Source: Candidatus Thermodiscus eudorianus
Lineage (GTDB): Archaea > Thermoproteota > Thermoprotei_A > Sulfolobales > Acidilobaceae
NCBI GenBank assembly: GCA_015521085.1
Contig: WAOW01000010.1
Span: 1 to 64,000 of the forward strand
Length of the DNA stretch: 64,000 bases
Direction of reading: 5' to 3'
A model generated the notes under the pieces. The model searched no databases. It saw nothing but the letters and a program-made list of their open reading frames with translations, and was not told the origin of the DNA. Position 1 is the stretch's first letter; each line of letters begins with the position of its first letter. Positions 23,140 to 31,480 of the stretch are shown here, in pieces. Both the position numbers and the translations under genes were made by a program.

Positions 23140-24042
23140 GTGGCCGCGGCGATGAAGATACCTAGCTACGACGAGTTCAGAGGAGCCCTGGAAGACGCTG
23201 TAAGGATCCTAAAGGCGGAGTGGGAGAATGGATACCGTGGGGATCTCAAGTTTGTTAAGAGAAGAGACGGGATACTCCTCATAGAAAACGGGTTTAACGG
23301 TGATATACTAGTAGTAGGGGACCTGCACGGCGACTATAGGTCGCTAGCCAAAGCACTGGAACTCGGGAAACGGGCTGACTTAGTCATTTTCCTAGGAGAC
23401 TATATAGATAGGGGGCCCCTAGATGAGCAGATCATGGTCCTATACGAACTCCTATCCAGGATAGCTAGAGGCGAAAACATCATACTCTTGAGAGGGAACC
23501 ACGAGGCACCACGGGGTCTAGAACCCTCTGGCCAGGACTTCCCCTATGCACTCTATCGATTCTATGGGGATAACGCTGGTAGCCTAATGGAGCTCTCTAA
23601 GGACTTATGGGACTTGATGCCATACGCGCTGGTAATTGAGAATCACGCGTTGTTACTCCATGGAGGCCCCCCAACCCGGAACCTGAACGCTGGCCTATTG
23701 GAGTATCTAGGCGTTGGCAGCGTTGACAGGATGAGTGTGCTTGAAGAGGTTCTCTGGAACGATCCGATAGAGGCTGACATCGTAAGAGCCCCTAATCCTC
23801 GTGGCGCTGGTAGTCTATGGGGGAGGCCCGTCACCGATATAGCTCTGGGGAAGGTGGATGGCCGGGTCATAATCAGGGGCCATGAAGCCGTCATGACCGG
23901 TCACAAGTGGAATCACGAGGGGAGGGTCCTGACCGTCTTTACCAGTAGGATCCCGGTGTATCCGGTTGAGAGTGCATCCGTTGTGCTGTGTAGAGTTGCT
24001 GAGCTAGAGCCTCATAGGGAAGACTGCGTTAGAGGCCTATAG
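23140..24042 (+). CDS. Serine/threonine protein phosphatase (PPP family)
   Basis: A 300-residue metallophosphatase with all PPP signature motifs: GDLHGDY (GDxHG), GDYIDRGP (GDxVDRG), RGNHEAP (GNHE), and LLLHGGPP with a later HE pair. It is the archaeal homologue of PP1/PP2A and dephosphorylates Ser/Thr phosphoproteins using two metal ions. GTG 23140 or ATG 23152 could be the start. It converges closely on the next HTH gene. Confidence 0.93.
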   Translation: MAAAMKIPSYDEFRGALEDAVRILKAEWENGYRGDLKFVKRRDGILLIENGFNGDILVVGDLHGDYRSLAKALELGKRADLVIFLGDYIDRGPLDEQIMVLYELLSRIARGENIILLRGNHEAPRGLEPSGQDFPYALYRFYGDNAGSLMELSKDLWDLMPYALVIENHALLLHGGPPTRNLNAGLLEYLGVGSVDRMSVLEEVLWNDPIEADIVRAPNPRGAGSLWGRPVTDIALGKVDGRVIIRGHEAVMTGHKWNHEGRVLTVFTSRIPVYPVESASVVLCRVAELEPHREDCVRGL

Positions 24043-24045
24043 AGC

Positions 24046-24459
24046 CTAGGATCCATGGCATCCCGCCATCTGGGCATATATGTTGACCCTGGAGCATATC
24101 TTGCATATAGACTCCCTGTATTTTACATAGGCTTCCCGAGTGTTTATACCATCGTTTTTGGCGATCATCTCCGAGATCTCCCTTATGATGTTCATTAAGT
24201 CCCTCTGCACCGATATGTTTTCTATTAGCTTCCTGCCTCTCTCGCCGTTCAAGTAGTAGGTTACCGCTGCCGGCGTGAGCCCTAGTAGCTTAGCCGCCCT
24301 GTAGCGGGAGTAATTATATTCCTCCACTAGGGTCTTTGCTATAACTGCTCTTATGCTTGGGATTACGATTTTACCAGCGTATTCGCAGGGTAGCTCTAGT
24401 TTGAATTGTTGGTTTGGTTCCTCTTTGGCTTGCCCGCGTTTTATCCTCTGTCTCTTCAA
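24046..24459 (-). CDS. HTH transcriptional regulator with C-terminal Cys cluster
   Basis: A 137-residue protein with an XRE/COG2522-like helix-turn-helix (SRYRAAKLLGLTPAAVTYYL, about 51-70) and a C-terminal CKIC...C motif (C-x2-C-x12-C) that could bind a metal, an Fe-S cluster or act as a thiol switch. It is divergent from the protein disulfide oxidoreductase gene across 159 bp of very AT-rich DNA. A redox sensor for that gene is a reasonable inference, not shown. The N terminus is basic. Confidence 0.75.
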   Translation of the reverse strand: MKRQRIKRGQAKEEPNQQFKLELPCEYAGKIVIPSIRAVIAKTLVEEYNYSRYRAAKLLGLTPAAVTYYLNGERGRKLIENISVQRDLMNIIREISEMIAKNDGINTREAYVKYRESICKICSRVNIYAQMAGCHGS

Positions 24460-24512
24460 TTACCTGACCCTAGGTATGGTGTTGCGTGGAGTACATAAAT
24501 ACGGAGGCTATA

Positions 24513-24589
24513 TATTAATTAATTAACTAATAATATTTTAATAATTTATTCATTTACTCATATAGCGATACAGTATTAAACTTTAAAGT
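24513..24589. promoter_or_regulatory. AT-rich divergent promoter with palindromes (HTH / PDO)
   Basis: The spacer 24460-24618 holds TTAATTAATTAA (24515-24526), a perfect 12-bp palindrome, and ACTTTAAAGT (24580-24589), a 10-bp palindrome placed as a TATA box about 26 bp before the likely start of the PDO transcript. TATTTATGTAC (minus strand, about 24490-24500) would serve the HTH gene. Operator function is inferred. Confidence 0.45.
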
Positions 24590-24618
24590 AGCAGGTTACG
24601 CTTCCGGTGGGAAGAAGA

Positions 24619-25359
24619 ATGAGCGCAAGGAAATACTACACCCTAGACCTCTCCGAGGAGTTCAGGAGAGACCTACGCGAAACACTAGAAGACATGATAG
24701 ACCCAGTAGAAATAAACGTCTTCATAGACGACAACTGTGAAACCTGCGAAGACACAGTAGCACTCATCAAGGCTTTCGAAGAGGAAGCCCCGGTGAGAGA
24801 CGGGAAGAAGCTCATAACCGTGAAAATCTACAACAGATCCAACCCAAGCCACCAAGAAGAGTTCAAGAGACAGAGAGTAGAGCGTGTACCAACAGTCACT
24901 CTGATAGAAGGCTACATCAAATACACGGGCATACCAGCCGAAGAGGAGATAAGGGGGTTCGTAGAAACCCTACTCAGGATCAGCGAAGGCGACTCGGGGC
25001 TAGAAGACTCCACAAAAGCCATACTCGCCAATCTACGCAAAGAAGTCTATATAGAAACCATAGTGACCCCTTCATGCCCCTACTGCCCCTACGCAGTACT
25101 GCTAGCCAACATGTTCGCCTATGAAGCATACAAACAAGGCTCCAAGAAAGTGATCTCGGACACTGTAGAGGCCTATGAAAACCCAGACATAGCCGACGGC
25201 TATGGCGTGCACAGCGTACCCGCAATAGCCATAAACAAGATCCTAGCCTTCATCGGAGTACCCTACGAGGAGGACTTCATCCGCTATGTAAAAGCAGCGT
25301 CGGAAGGGAAGCTAGAGGAACTAGTGCTGAAGGAATACGGCGATGCTACATCCTTCTAG
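24619..25359 (+). CDS. pdo: Protein disulfide oxidoreductase (double-thioredoxin PDO)
   Basis: A 246-residue protein of two thioredoxin folds, each with a CxxC site: CETC in the N-terminal unit (about residue 43) and CPYC in the C-terminal unit (about 152). It forms and rearranges disulfides in the cytosol of hyperthermophiles, whose intracellular proteins are disulfide-rich, and may be reduced by a thioredoxin reductase. The cis-Pro segments ERVPTVTL and HSVPAIAI are present. ATG 24619 follows GGGAAGAAG; GTG 24607 is an alternative. Codon use is rich in A- and C-ending triplets. Confidence 0.93.
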   Translation: MSARKYYTLDLSEEFRRDLRETLEDMIDPVEINVFIDDNCETCEDTVALIKAFEEEAPVRDGKKLITVKIYNRSNPSHQEEFKRQRVERVPTVTLIEGYIKYTGIPAEEEIRGFVETLLRISEGDSGLEDSTKAILANLRKEVYIETIVTPSCPYCPYAVLLANMFAYEAYKQGSKKVISDTVEAYENPDIADGYGVHSVPAIAINKILAFIGVPYEEDFIRYVKAASEGKLEELVLKEYGDATSF

Positions 25360-26587
25360 ACCGCTTCCTAAATCTGAAAAATACACCCTTTCTAACTAAT
25401 TTCACCACCGCATAACCTACGAAGCCGGGTGCCAGAGGCAACCTGAGGAAATCGACCGCAACGGGAATATCAACGCTATCCAAAGGGCCTCTGACAATAG
25501 CCACGTTAGAGTTGGCGGGCAGCCTAGCCTCGCCGACCCCAGGCGAATCCAAGGGATTATACATTGATAAAGCCATCTCACCCTCCTCCATGGCATTCAT
25601 AATCATGATAGCACCCGAGCTAGACCTAAGATTCCCGAGCCCATCCTCGGGCGCATCAACCGGAATCCACCTGGGAAGTAAATCTTCGAGGAAAATCCTA
25701 TAAGCTACAGATTCGCCGCCAAGCGCTATTCTAAGCGAGCCCATAGCGCGGACAGTCAGCTTGCCGGGGCCCAACTCTACGACGACCCCGTTCCTAGAGG
25801 TCAACGCTATCTTACTCCACAATCCTATGACCAGGGCTGGCACGGGACCTAGCCGTAGAGTCTCGCCTTTAAGCCTAAACCTGTAGTACCATGAGGGATA
25901 GAGAATGGAAACCCTGTAATCATAGTACGGAGTATGGATCTCTATAACACATTCGCTCCCGTCGCCCCAGAAGACACCGCCCTTCCTATCTAGGTATCCG
26001 TGGCACGAGTCGACGGCTATACGCGATAAACCCCGTGGTAAAGCCTGTTTCTCCCCTATGAGCTTGAAGACGCCCAGTGATGCACTGCCGGCTTTAGAGG
26101 TGTTTGAAACCCTGTGACAGGTGCCTGGCTTGACGGCGCGTAGAGGAGGGAGGGGGCCCGTGTAGATGGTTCTCTCCAATTCCAAGTCGTAGATACAGCC
26201 TGGAGGTCCCTCGTTATCTATTCCTATGCGTAGGGGTGTGAGTGGATCCCACGAGAAAGGGTTCACATAGGCTCTGGTAAGCTCTGTTTCAAGGCTCTTT
26301 GAGAGCCCCTCTATGGCGCTCCAGGGCTGATAGTATGGGAGGGGCTCCGTATAGTATCCTATATCCGGGTCTTCAATGAGTTCCGCCTCCAGTCCACCAC
26401 TATTGATGCGAACCGGGTAGATTCCACAGCAAGTCCAGGTAAGACCTGTAGAGGCCTCTACTTCGATACTACCTCTTCCGTGTAACAATAGTAATGGCTG
26501 GATTCCCGGTAGCTTGACGAGCTTGTCCCCGCCTAGAACCGTGTACCTAGACCAGTCAGGTACTATTTTCTCCACGTAAGATCTCAT
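25346..26587 (-). CDS. Large beta-rich protein of unknown function
   Basis: A 413-residue protein I do not recognise. It is rich in short hydrophobic beta strands, Gly, Pro and Tyr, with no transmembrane segment or signal peptide. Segments such as MYNPLDSPGVGEA recall the C-terminal beta domains of some glycoside hydrolases, but no catalytic motif is seen. The C terminus is very basic (FRFRKRSRRM). It overlaps the end of pdo by 14 bp tail-to-tail and the upstream 122-residue gene by 32 bp, so those two reverse-strand genes are probably one unit. Confidence 0.6.
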   Translation of the reverse strand: MRSYVEKIVPDWSRYTVLGGDKLVKLPGIQPLLLLHGRGSIEVEASTGLTWTCCGIYPVRINSGGLEAELIEDPDIGYYTEPLPYYQPWSAIEGLSKSLETELTRAYVNPFSWDPLTPLRIGIDNEGPPGCIYDLELERTIYTGPLPPLRAVKPGTCHRVSNTSKAGSASLGVFKLIGEKQALPRGLSRIAVDSCHGYLDRKGGVFWGDGSECVIEIHTPYYDYRVSILYPSWYYRFRLKGETLRLGPVPALVIGLWSKIALTSRNGVVVELGPGKLTVRAMGSLRIALGGESVAYRIFLEDLLPRWIPVDAPEDGLGNLRSSSGAIMIMNAMEEGEMALSMYNPLDSPGVGEARLPANSNVAIVRGPLDSVDIPVAVDFLRLPLAPGFVGYAVVKLVRKGVFFRFRKRSRRM

Positions 26588-26924
26588 CTATTATCTCCTC
26601 GGCATGACTCTTGCTTCTTACATCGAAAACAGCATAGAGGCGCTCTCTTTCGTTTAAATCGACTCTCCCTCCGAGTAGGATCGCTTTCTCCTCCCTGTCG
26701 CGGGTCGCTTTCGGGCCGTGGATTACTATCGATAGCCTCTTTCTACCGTCACTGAACTCCGAGTAAGTGACTTTTATACCTCCTTCACTGGAGTATGCCG
26801 TTAACCGGTTTTCTTCAAGCATCTCGCCCGTCAAAGTCGCGTGGACTACCTTTTTAGCGGAAACCTGGAAGCCCTTTCCCTTTAGGAGCGCGCGCAACGG
26901 CCTCCCCCATGGAGAGATTATCAC
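26556..26924 (-). CDS. Small hypothetical protein, partner of the 413-residue protein
   Basis: A 122-residue alpha/beta protein (KKVVHATLTGEMLEEN, then KVTYSEFSDGRKRLSIVIHG, then a C-terminal helix). No family recognised. The overlap with the following gene implies joint translation. It lacks Cys clusters and membrane segments. ATG 26924 is the only good start and lies about 20 bp from a TTTAAAA stretch (26938-26945) that may be its TATA box. Confidence 0.55.
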   Translation of the reverse strand: MIISPWGRPLRALLKGKGFQVSAKKVVHATLTGEMLEENRLTAYSSEGGIKVTYSEFSDGRKRLSIVIHGPKATRDREEKAILLGGRVDLNERERLYAVFDVRSKSHAEEIIDEILRGENST

Positions 26925-27077
26925 GCGTACCCGGGGTTTTAAACTAGGGGAGCGTCATATCGCGGTAATGTCCTCACGGGTCGGGTGGGGGCAAGCTTAA
27001 TCATCCGCTCCCAGACGTTTAAACCGGCCTAGCAGAGGTTTAGAAAAATACCCTTGAGCGCCTGGCTCTAATTGATG

Positions 27078-27141
27078 GGCGGAATGAAGTCTTACTCCCG
27101 GCCTGAAGGCTGGATGTGGAGAACTTACCCGACTGACCGCC
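27078..27141 (+). ncRNA. C/D box small RNA, predicted guide for 23S rRNA 2'-O-methylation
   Basis: A 64-nt unit. Terminal stem GGCGG (27078-27082) and CCGCC (27137-27141); C box-like GAATGA (27082-27087); D' CTGA (27103-27106); 4-nt spacer; C'-like TGGATG (27111-27116); D CTGA (27133-27136). Both guide spacers are 15-16 nt. The D guide contains GAACTTACCCGA, the complement of the TCGGGTAAGTTC stretch of large-subunit rRNA (E. coli about 1945-1955 region), and the D' guide complements GCCGGGAGTAA, lying just upstream in archaeal 23S rRNA, as I recall those sequences. C boxes are imperfect. A TATA-like AAAAATACC lies about 30 bp upstream. Confidence 0.65.
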
Positions 27142-27207
27142 TGTAGCGGCATAGATGCCTATGTTTATACCTGGGCCTGGTTATCACACCCAGCTAGGGA
27201 TACCGGT

Positions 27208-28266
27208 TTGGGTGCAGGCAGCGATTATACCGTGATTGGGGGTGGTCCGGCCGGAGTAGCTGCGGCTTATGTATTGGGTAGGGCTGGGTATCGCGTTACC
27301 CTCTACGACATGGCCCCCAGGCTGGGGTTTAAGCCCTGTGGCCGGGGTATCCCGAGCACCGGAGACCTGCCCTTCGATATACCACGGGACTCTATAGTTA
27401 GGAGGATACGTGGAGCCGCCCTGTATGTTGACTCTGAGCCTGTATTCGAGATCGAGGAGGGGTTGAATGGCGTTATAGTCGATAAGGGAGGTATGCTGGA
27501 GGCTATACTAGCTGATGCTGGCGTTGAGCTAGTTAGGAGGGCTTTCTATAAAGTTGGCAGTAGAGAGGTTAGGGTTGGAGGATCCTATAGGAGGGTTGCA
27601 GGAGGATTCTTCGCCGGGGGCCACCCTTACTATCCGGGGGAAACAATCAATGCAATACAGTATAGGGTCAAGGGGAAGCAGTTCGAAGACCTGGATAAGC
27701 TAGTTATCTACTTCGACACGAGGCTTATAGGCTACTACTATGTATTCCCTAATCATGGCAATGAAGCTGACGTCGGCGTGGGCGGCTTCGCCGATTTTGA
27801 TACCCTACGCTTGAAGCTAGACAAGTTTATGAAAAACAATAATTATACTAGGGGCGTGAAGACGCTTAGAATAGAAGGGGCACGCATTGCCGTTGGCGGC
27901 GTCGTACTAAGCAACGTGGATGGCCTGGAAGTTATAGGCGAAGCCGCCGGGTACGTGCTCCCGTTGACCGGAGAGGGAATCAGGCCAAGCATGCTCTCGG
28001 GAGCCTACGCTGCGGACGCTGTCCTCAAAGGCAAGAACGTCCGCACCGTACTCCGAGAGGCGCCCATTACAAAAGCCATACGTCTGCAACGGAGGATCCT
28101 GGATAGAGTCAAGAAGATGACGCCGGAGAGGAGGGCGAGTCTCCTGAAGAGCATGCCGCCCAGTGTCCACGCCATGATAGCCCTTGGCCGCATCGACAAG
28201 AGAGCGCTCCTGAAAGCATTAGCGGGTAAGCCGTCGCTTCTGGCGAAGATACTCAACTTGTTGTAG
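27208..28266 (+). CDS. FAD-dependent oxidoreductase of the geranylgeranyl reductase family
   Basis: A 352-residue flavoprotein with an N-terminal dinucleotide-binding motif VIGGGPAGVAAAYVLGRAG and the PCGRGIP segment, then GEAAGYVLPLTGEGI, which matches the second FAD motif of the GGR family. Archaeal members saturate the isoprenoid chains of membrane lipids, though related enzymes act on other quinone-like substrates. TTG 27208 is the best start; a TATA-like TGTTTATAC lies about 35-43 bp upstream. The gene is followed at 9 bp by an Lrp-type regulator. Confidence 0.82.
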   Translation: MGAGSDYTVIGGGPAGVAAAYVLGRAGYRVTLYDMAPRLGFKPCGRGIPSTGDLPFDIPRDSIVRRIRGAALYVDSEPVFEIEEGLNGVIVDKGGMLEAILADAGVELVRRAFYKVGSREVRVGGSYRRVAGGFFAGGHPYYPGETINAIQYRVKGKQFEDLDKLVIYFDTRLIGYYYVFPNHGNEADVGVGGFADFDTLRLKLDKFMKNNNYTRGVKTLRIEGARIAVGGVVLSNVDGLEVIGEAAGYVLPLTGEGIRPSMLSGAYAADAVLKGKNVRTVLREAPITKAIRLQRRILDRVKKMTPERRASLLKSMPPSVHAMIALGRIDKRALLKALAGKPSLLAKILNLL

Positions 28267-28275
28267 GTGGTGTGA

Positions 28276-28761
28276 ATGGTCCTAGACGAGAAGGACCTAG
28301 CGTTGCTAAGATTACTGGAGAGGGACTCGCGGATCGCTTGGAGGAGGATCGCGAGGGAGTTGAATGTAAGCGAGGCGACGGTCTATCTTAGGGTCAGGAA
28401 GCTAATAGACGAGGGCATACTTAGAGGATTCACGATAGACGTTGACGTAGAGAGACTCGGGCTAACCGCTACTATATTCGCCCTGGTGAGGGTCGAGGCC
28501 AGAAAGATACAGAGAGTGAGGAAATCCCTGCAAGAGCTGAGGTACGTGTCGGAGGTCTACGAGATAACCGGGCAACACCACTTTCTAGTAAAGATACTTG
28601 CCCCTTCATACGCGGAAGCGGCCAGCGTTATAGACGAGTTAATGAGCCTCAACGGGGTGGTCGAGGTGAGTACCTTCACGGCCCTGAGGAAGCTTAGGAA
28701 CGGGTCGCGTGTGATAAGCGACTTTATCAAGTGGAGGAGCGGCGGTCCTGCGAGAGCCTGA
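28276..28761 (+). CDS. Lrp/AsnC family transcriptional regulator
   Basis: A 161-residue regulator with an N-terminal winged helix-turn-helix (LALLRLLERDSRIAWRRIA then NVSEATVYLRVRKL) and a C-terminal RAM domain (ATIFALVRVEA, EVYEITGQHHFLVKI). The DNA-binding part and ligand domain are both intact. It is in an apparent operon with the flavoprotein and may regulate it or amino-acid metabolism; the ligand is unknown. Confidence 0.9.
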   Translation: MVLDEKDLALLRLLERDSRIAWRRIARELNVSEATVYLRVRKLIDEGILRGFTIDVDVERLGLTATIFALVRVEARKIQRVRKSLQELRYVSEVYEITGQHHFLVKILAPSYAEAASVIDELMSLNGVVEVSTFTALRKLRNGSRVISDFIKWRSGGPARA

Positions 28762-28863
28762 GGCCATACCTATACTAGCCTCGGTTTGCTACCAGTCATC
28801 CCGCCTATGTATCAAGTCTAATCAGTACCTGGTCGTTAAGTGTTTACCTGGTGCACGGGTTAG

Positions 28864-29781
28864 ATGGATAGAGAGATTCAAGTGCTGGTGGGCGGGCTAG
28901 GCTTCGTAGGACATCATCTTATCAACGCCCTGCTAGACTCGGGTGTAAAACCAATAGTACTAGCCAAGAGAGATACGATCCTGAGGAAGAGACGCCTCTA
29001 CGACGCGGTGACCAAGCGAGGAGTCGATGTAGTTAGTCTAGACCCCAACGAGCTTGCCAGAGTAATCACCGATATCAACCCGGAAGTAATCTACCACCTA
29101 GCCGGAAAGCCCGGCGGGCCTATGAAAACCCAGGAGCAAGCCCATGTAGAGCTACTCAGACACGAAATAGAAGCCTCAAAGACCACCGGGTCCAGGATAG
29201 TATTCTTCAGCAGCATAGCCGTGGCCGCCGATATAGCCGGTAAGCCCCCTGGATCCACGATAACAGAAAACGAAGCACCCCCTACAACACACGCCGACTT
29301 CAAAACCATACACAGCGAAACGAAGGCTCGCGGAGAGACCCTGCTGACCAGCTCCAGCGTCGGGAAGTGGAGTATACTCAGGCCAGGCCTCATATATGGA
29401 CCCGACGCGCCCCATCTAGAGTGGAAGTTGATCCGGGCATTCATCCGCTTCAGGATAAAGCCCGTGATCGATAACGTCCCCGTAGTCAATGTAGTCGACG
29501 TAGCCAATATAGCCCTCCAGAGTGGAGAGGGGAGATTCGACGGGAAATGGCTACACGTTGTGGCAGAGACTATTGAGTTCAGTGATGTCGTCGACGGGCT
29601 ATGCAGCTCCCATAACAGGGCTAGGTGTATAGGACTTCCCTTCACTTGGCTGACGAGACTAGGCTCCATAGCACCGAGGAGCAGCCCTCTAAGACTATCA
29701 TGGAGCATAATATCAAGGAGATACAAGTATAGGAGCATTTACCTCTCTGGCTACGAGTGGAGGCTGCTCCCACTCTCGTAA
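28864..29781 (+). CDS. NAD-dependent epimerase/dehydratase (extended SDR)
   Basis: A 305-residue SDR protein with nucleotide-binding VLVGGLGFVGHHL, the acidic second-strand region, PEVIYHLAGK, VFFSSIAV, and a later LRPGLIYGP. The usual YxxxK pair is not clear: HADFKTIHSETKARGE occupies the position, with Lys but His in place of Tyr (IHSETK). Such family members act on sugar nucleotides or related steroids; the substrate is not evident. Codon use on the coding strand is A/C-rich. It is preceded by a 100-bp spacer. Confidence 0.75.
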   Translation: MDREIQVLVGGLGFVGHHLINALLDSGVKPIVLAKRDTILRKRRLYDAVTKRGVDVVSLDPNELARVITDINPEVIYHLAGKPGGPMKTQEQAHVELLRHEIEASKTTGSRIVFFSSIAVAADIAGKPPGSTITENEAPPTTHADFKTIHSETKARGETLLTSSSVGKWSILRPGLIYGPDAPHLEWKLIRAFIRFRIKPVIDNVPVVNVVDVANIALQSGEGRFDGKWLHVVAETIEFSDVVDGLCSSHNRARCIGLPFTWLTRLGSIAPRSSPLRLSWSIISRRYKYRSIYLSGYEWRLLPLS

Positions 29782-29789
29782 CCCGTGGC

Positions 29790-30476
29790 CTAAAGCACTC
29801 TAAAGGCCACCATCTCAGCTATCTCGGCGAAGCCTAGGCCCCCCGGCTTGGACGCCACATAGTCCACTAACTCTTTTACTCTAGGATCGGCATCCGAGGG
29901 GCAAGCAGACTTACCTGCAACGTCGAAGAGCGGTTTGTCGTTCAATCCATCGCCCACCGCTAGCACCTCCTCCAAGCTTATACCGGTCAGCCTAGATGCC
30001 TCGCGGAGCCCTGCACCCTTACCGGTACCACGGGGTTGAATGTGTATAGCATAGCCCGAGTCATAGATGGACACGTTGTATCTAGATGCTAGCTCGTAGA
30101 GTAGGCTTCTATCGTAGCCTGGCGGCGGGTATAGAGCTACATCGTGATGTCTATAGGGGTTCTGCCAGCTCTCCCTGAAACCCTTCTCCTTGAGCTCCTC
30201 GATGAGCCCCCGAGGGGGCTTACCCTGGCATACATGGATGGTCTCTCCGTTATAGAATAGCACGCATCCGTTCTCGGCGATTGAGGGGCCGCTAGCTCCG
30301 ATGTACCTGGCTAAGCCAGCGGTTATAGGCAGGCTGTTCCCCGAAACCAGTGACACCATTACCCCGATAGACTCCAGTCTCCGTATAGCCTTTACAGCCT
30401 CGGTACTGATTAGGAGATTACCCCTCCCGAGCGTCAATGTCCCGTCTATATCGGTCGCCACCATTCTTATTGGCAT
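29790..30476 (-). CDS. HAD-family phosphatase (phosphoglycolate phosphatase-like, COG0561)
   Basis: A 228-residue HAD hydrolase with DIDGTLT (nucleophile Asp), SGNSLP, a cap domain with the HHDVALYPPPGYD segment, and GDGLNDKPLF (acidic motif). It matches archaeal phosphoglycolate phosphatase (TA0175 type), though other sugar phosphates are possible. ATG 30476 is preceded by GGAGGG at 7 nt, so the longer form from 30500 was not used. It converges closely on the SDR gene and diverges from speE. Confidence 0.85.
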   Translation of the reverse strand: MPIRMVATDIDGTLTLGRGNLLISTEAVKAIRRLESIGVMVSLVSGNSLPITAGLARYIGASGPSIAENGCVLFYNGETIHVCQGKPPRGLIEELKEKGFRESWQNPYRHHDVALYPPPGYDRSLLYELASRYNVSIYDSGYAIHIQPRGTGKGAGLREASRLTGISLEEVLAVGDGLNDKPLFDVAGKSACPSDADPRVKELVDYVASKPGGLGFAEIAEMVAFRVL

Positions 30477-30553
30477 TATACATCCCTCCTGCAACTGCAT
30501 AACGGTCTAGCTTATAACGTAAACCACGGTATAGTGATTACCTGGTAGTCGAG

Positions 30554-31480
30554 GTGGGCAACGTGGAAGAGGGTTTTAACTGGCACTGGTTCATCGAGTG
30601 GGGGACCCCTACAAGCGCTCACATGTACGGGATAGAAGAGGTGCTCTATCATGGCAGGTCGAAGTACCAGGATATAATGGTTGCCCTAGTCAAGGATCTT
30701 GGGAAGGCGCTTATACTCGACGGGAAAACACAGTCAGCCGCTGTAGACGAGTTCGTATACCATGAGTCCTTGGTACACCCGGCCATGGTCTTGAACGGTA
30801 ATCCCAGGAAGGTACTTATACTTGGGGGCGGGGAGGGTGCTACTGCTAGGGAAGTCCTTAGGTTTAATACCGTAGAGAGGGTTGTCATGGTTGATATCGA
30901 TGAAGAGGTCATAAACGTCTCTAAGAAGTATTTGCCAGAGTGGCATCAAGGCGCCTTCGACGACCCCCGGCTGGAACTCGTTATCATGGACGGACTGGAA
31001 TACGTGGATAAGGCGAGTGAGAAGTTCGACGTCATAATAGCGGATCTGGCGGACCCGCTTGAAGCCGGACCGGCCTACAAGCTGTACACGAAGGAATACT
31101 ATGAGAAACTAAAGAATTTATTGAATAAAGGGGGCGTCTTCGTCACACAAGCCACAAGCCCGGCCATCACCACGTTCACACACGCAGTGATATACAACAC
31201 CATAAACTCAATATTCAAGTACACGGCGATGTACCACGTGTACGTCAAGAGCTTCGACGGGCTATGGGGCTTCGTGATCGCATCCGACTATAGGGACCCT
31301 CGAAGCCTATCCCCAGAGGAGATAGACGACTTCATAAGCAAGCATGTAAGAGGCGAGAACAAGTTCTACGACGGAGCGGTCCACAAGGCGATATTCACGA
31401 TTCCACGATACCTGAGAGAGCAACTATCTAAGATAAAAGAAATCGCTACACTGGAGAATCCCGTCTTTATGCCAGCCTAG
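30554..31480 (+). CDS. speE: Polyamine aminopropyltransferase (spermidine synthase family)
   Basis: A 308-residue enzyme that transfers an aminopropyl group from decarboxylated SAM to a diamine. It shows LILDGKTQSA, YHESLVHPA, the SAM-analog loop LILGGGEGATAREVLR, VVMVDIDEEV and ADLADPLEAGPAYKLYT. Archaeal hyperthermophile enzymes accept agmatine, putrescine or longer polyamines. It starts at GTG 30554. The base composition of the coding strand shifts from G/T-rich to C/A-rich around 31080. Confidence 0.9.
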   Translation: MGNVEEGFNWHWFIEWGTPTSAHMYGIEEVLYHGRSKYQDIMVALVKDLGKALILDGKTQSAAVDEFVYHESLVHPAMVLNGNPRKVLILGGGEGATAREVLRFNTVERVVMVDIDEEVINVSKKYLPEWHQGAFDDPRLELVIMDGLEYVDKASEKFDVIIADLADPLEAGPAYKLYTKEYYEKLKNLLNKGGVFVTQATSPAITTFTHAVIYNTINSIFKYTAMYHVYVKSFDGLWGFVIASDYRDPRSLSPEEIDDFISKHVRGENKFYDGAVHKAIFTIPRYLREQLSKIKEIATLENPVFMPA

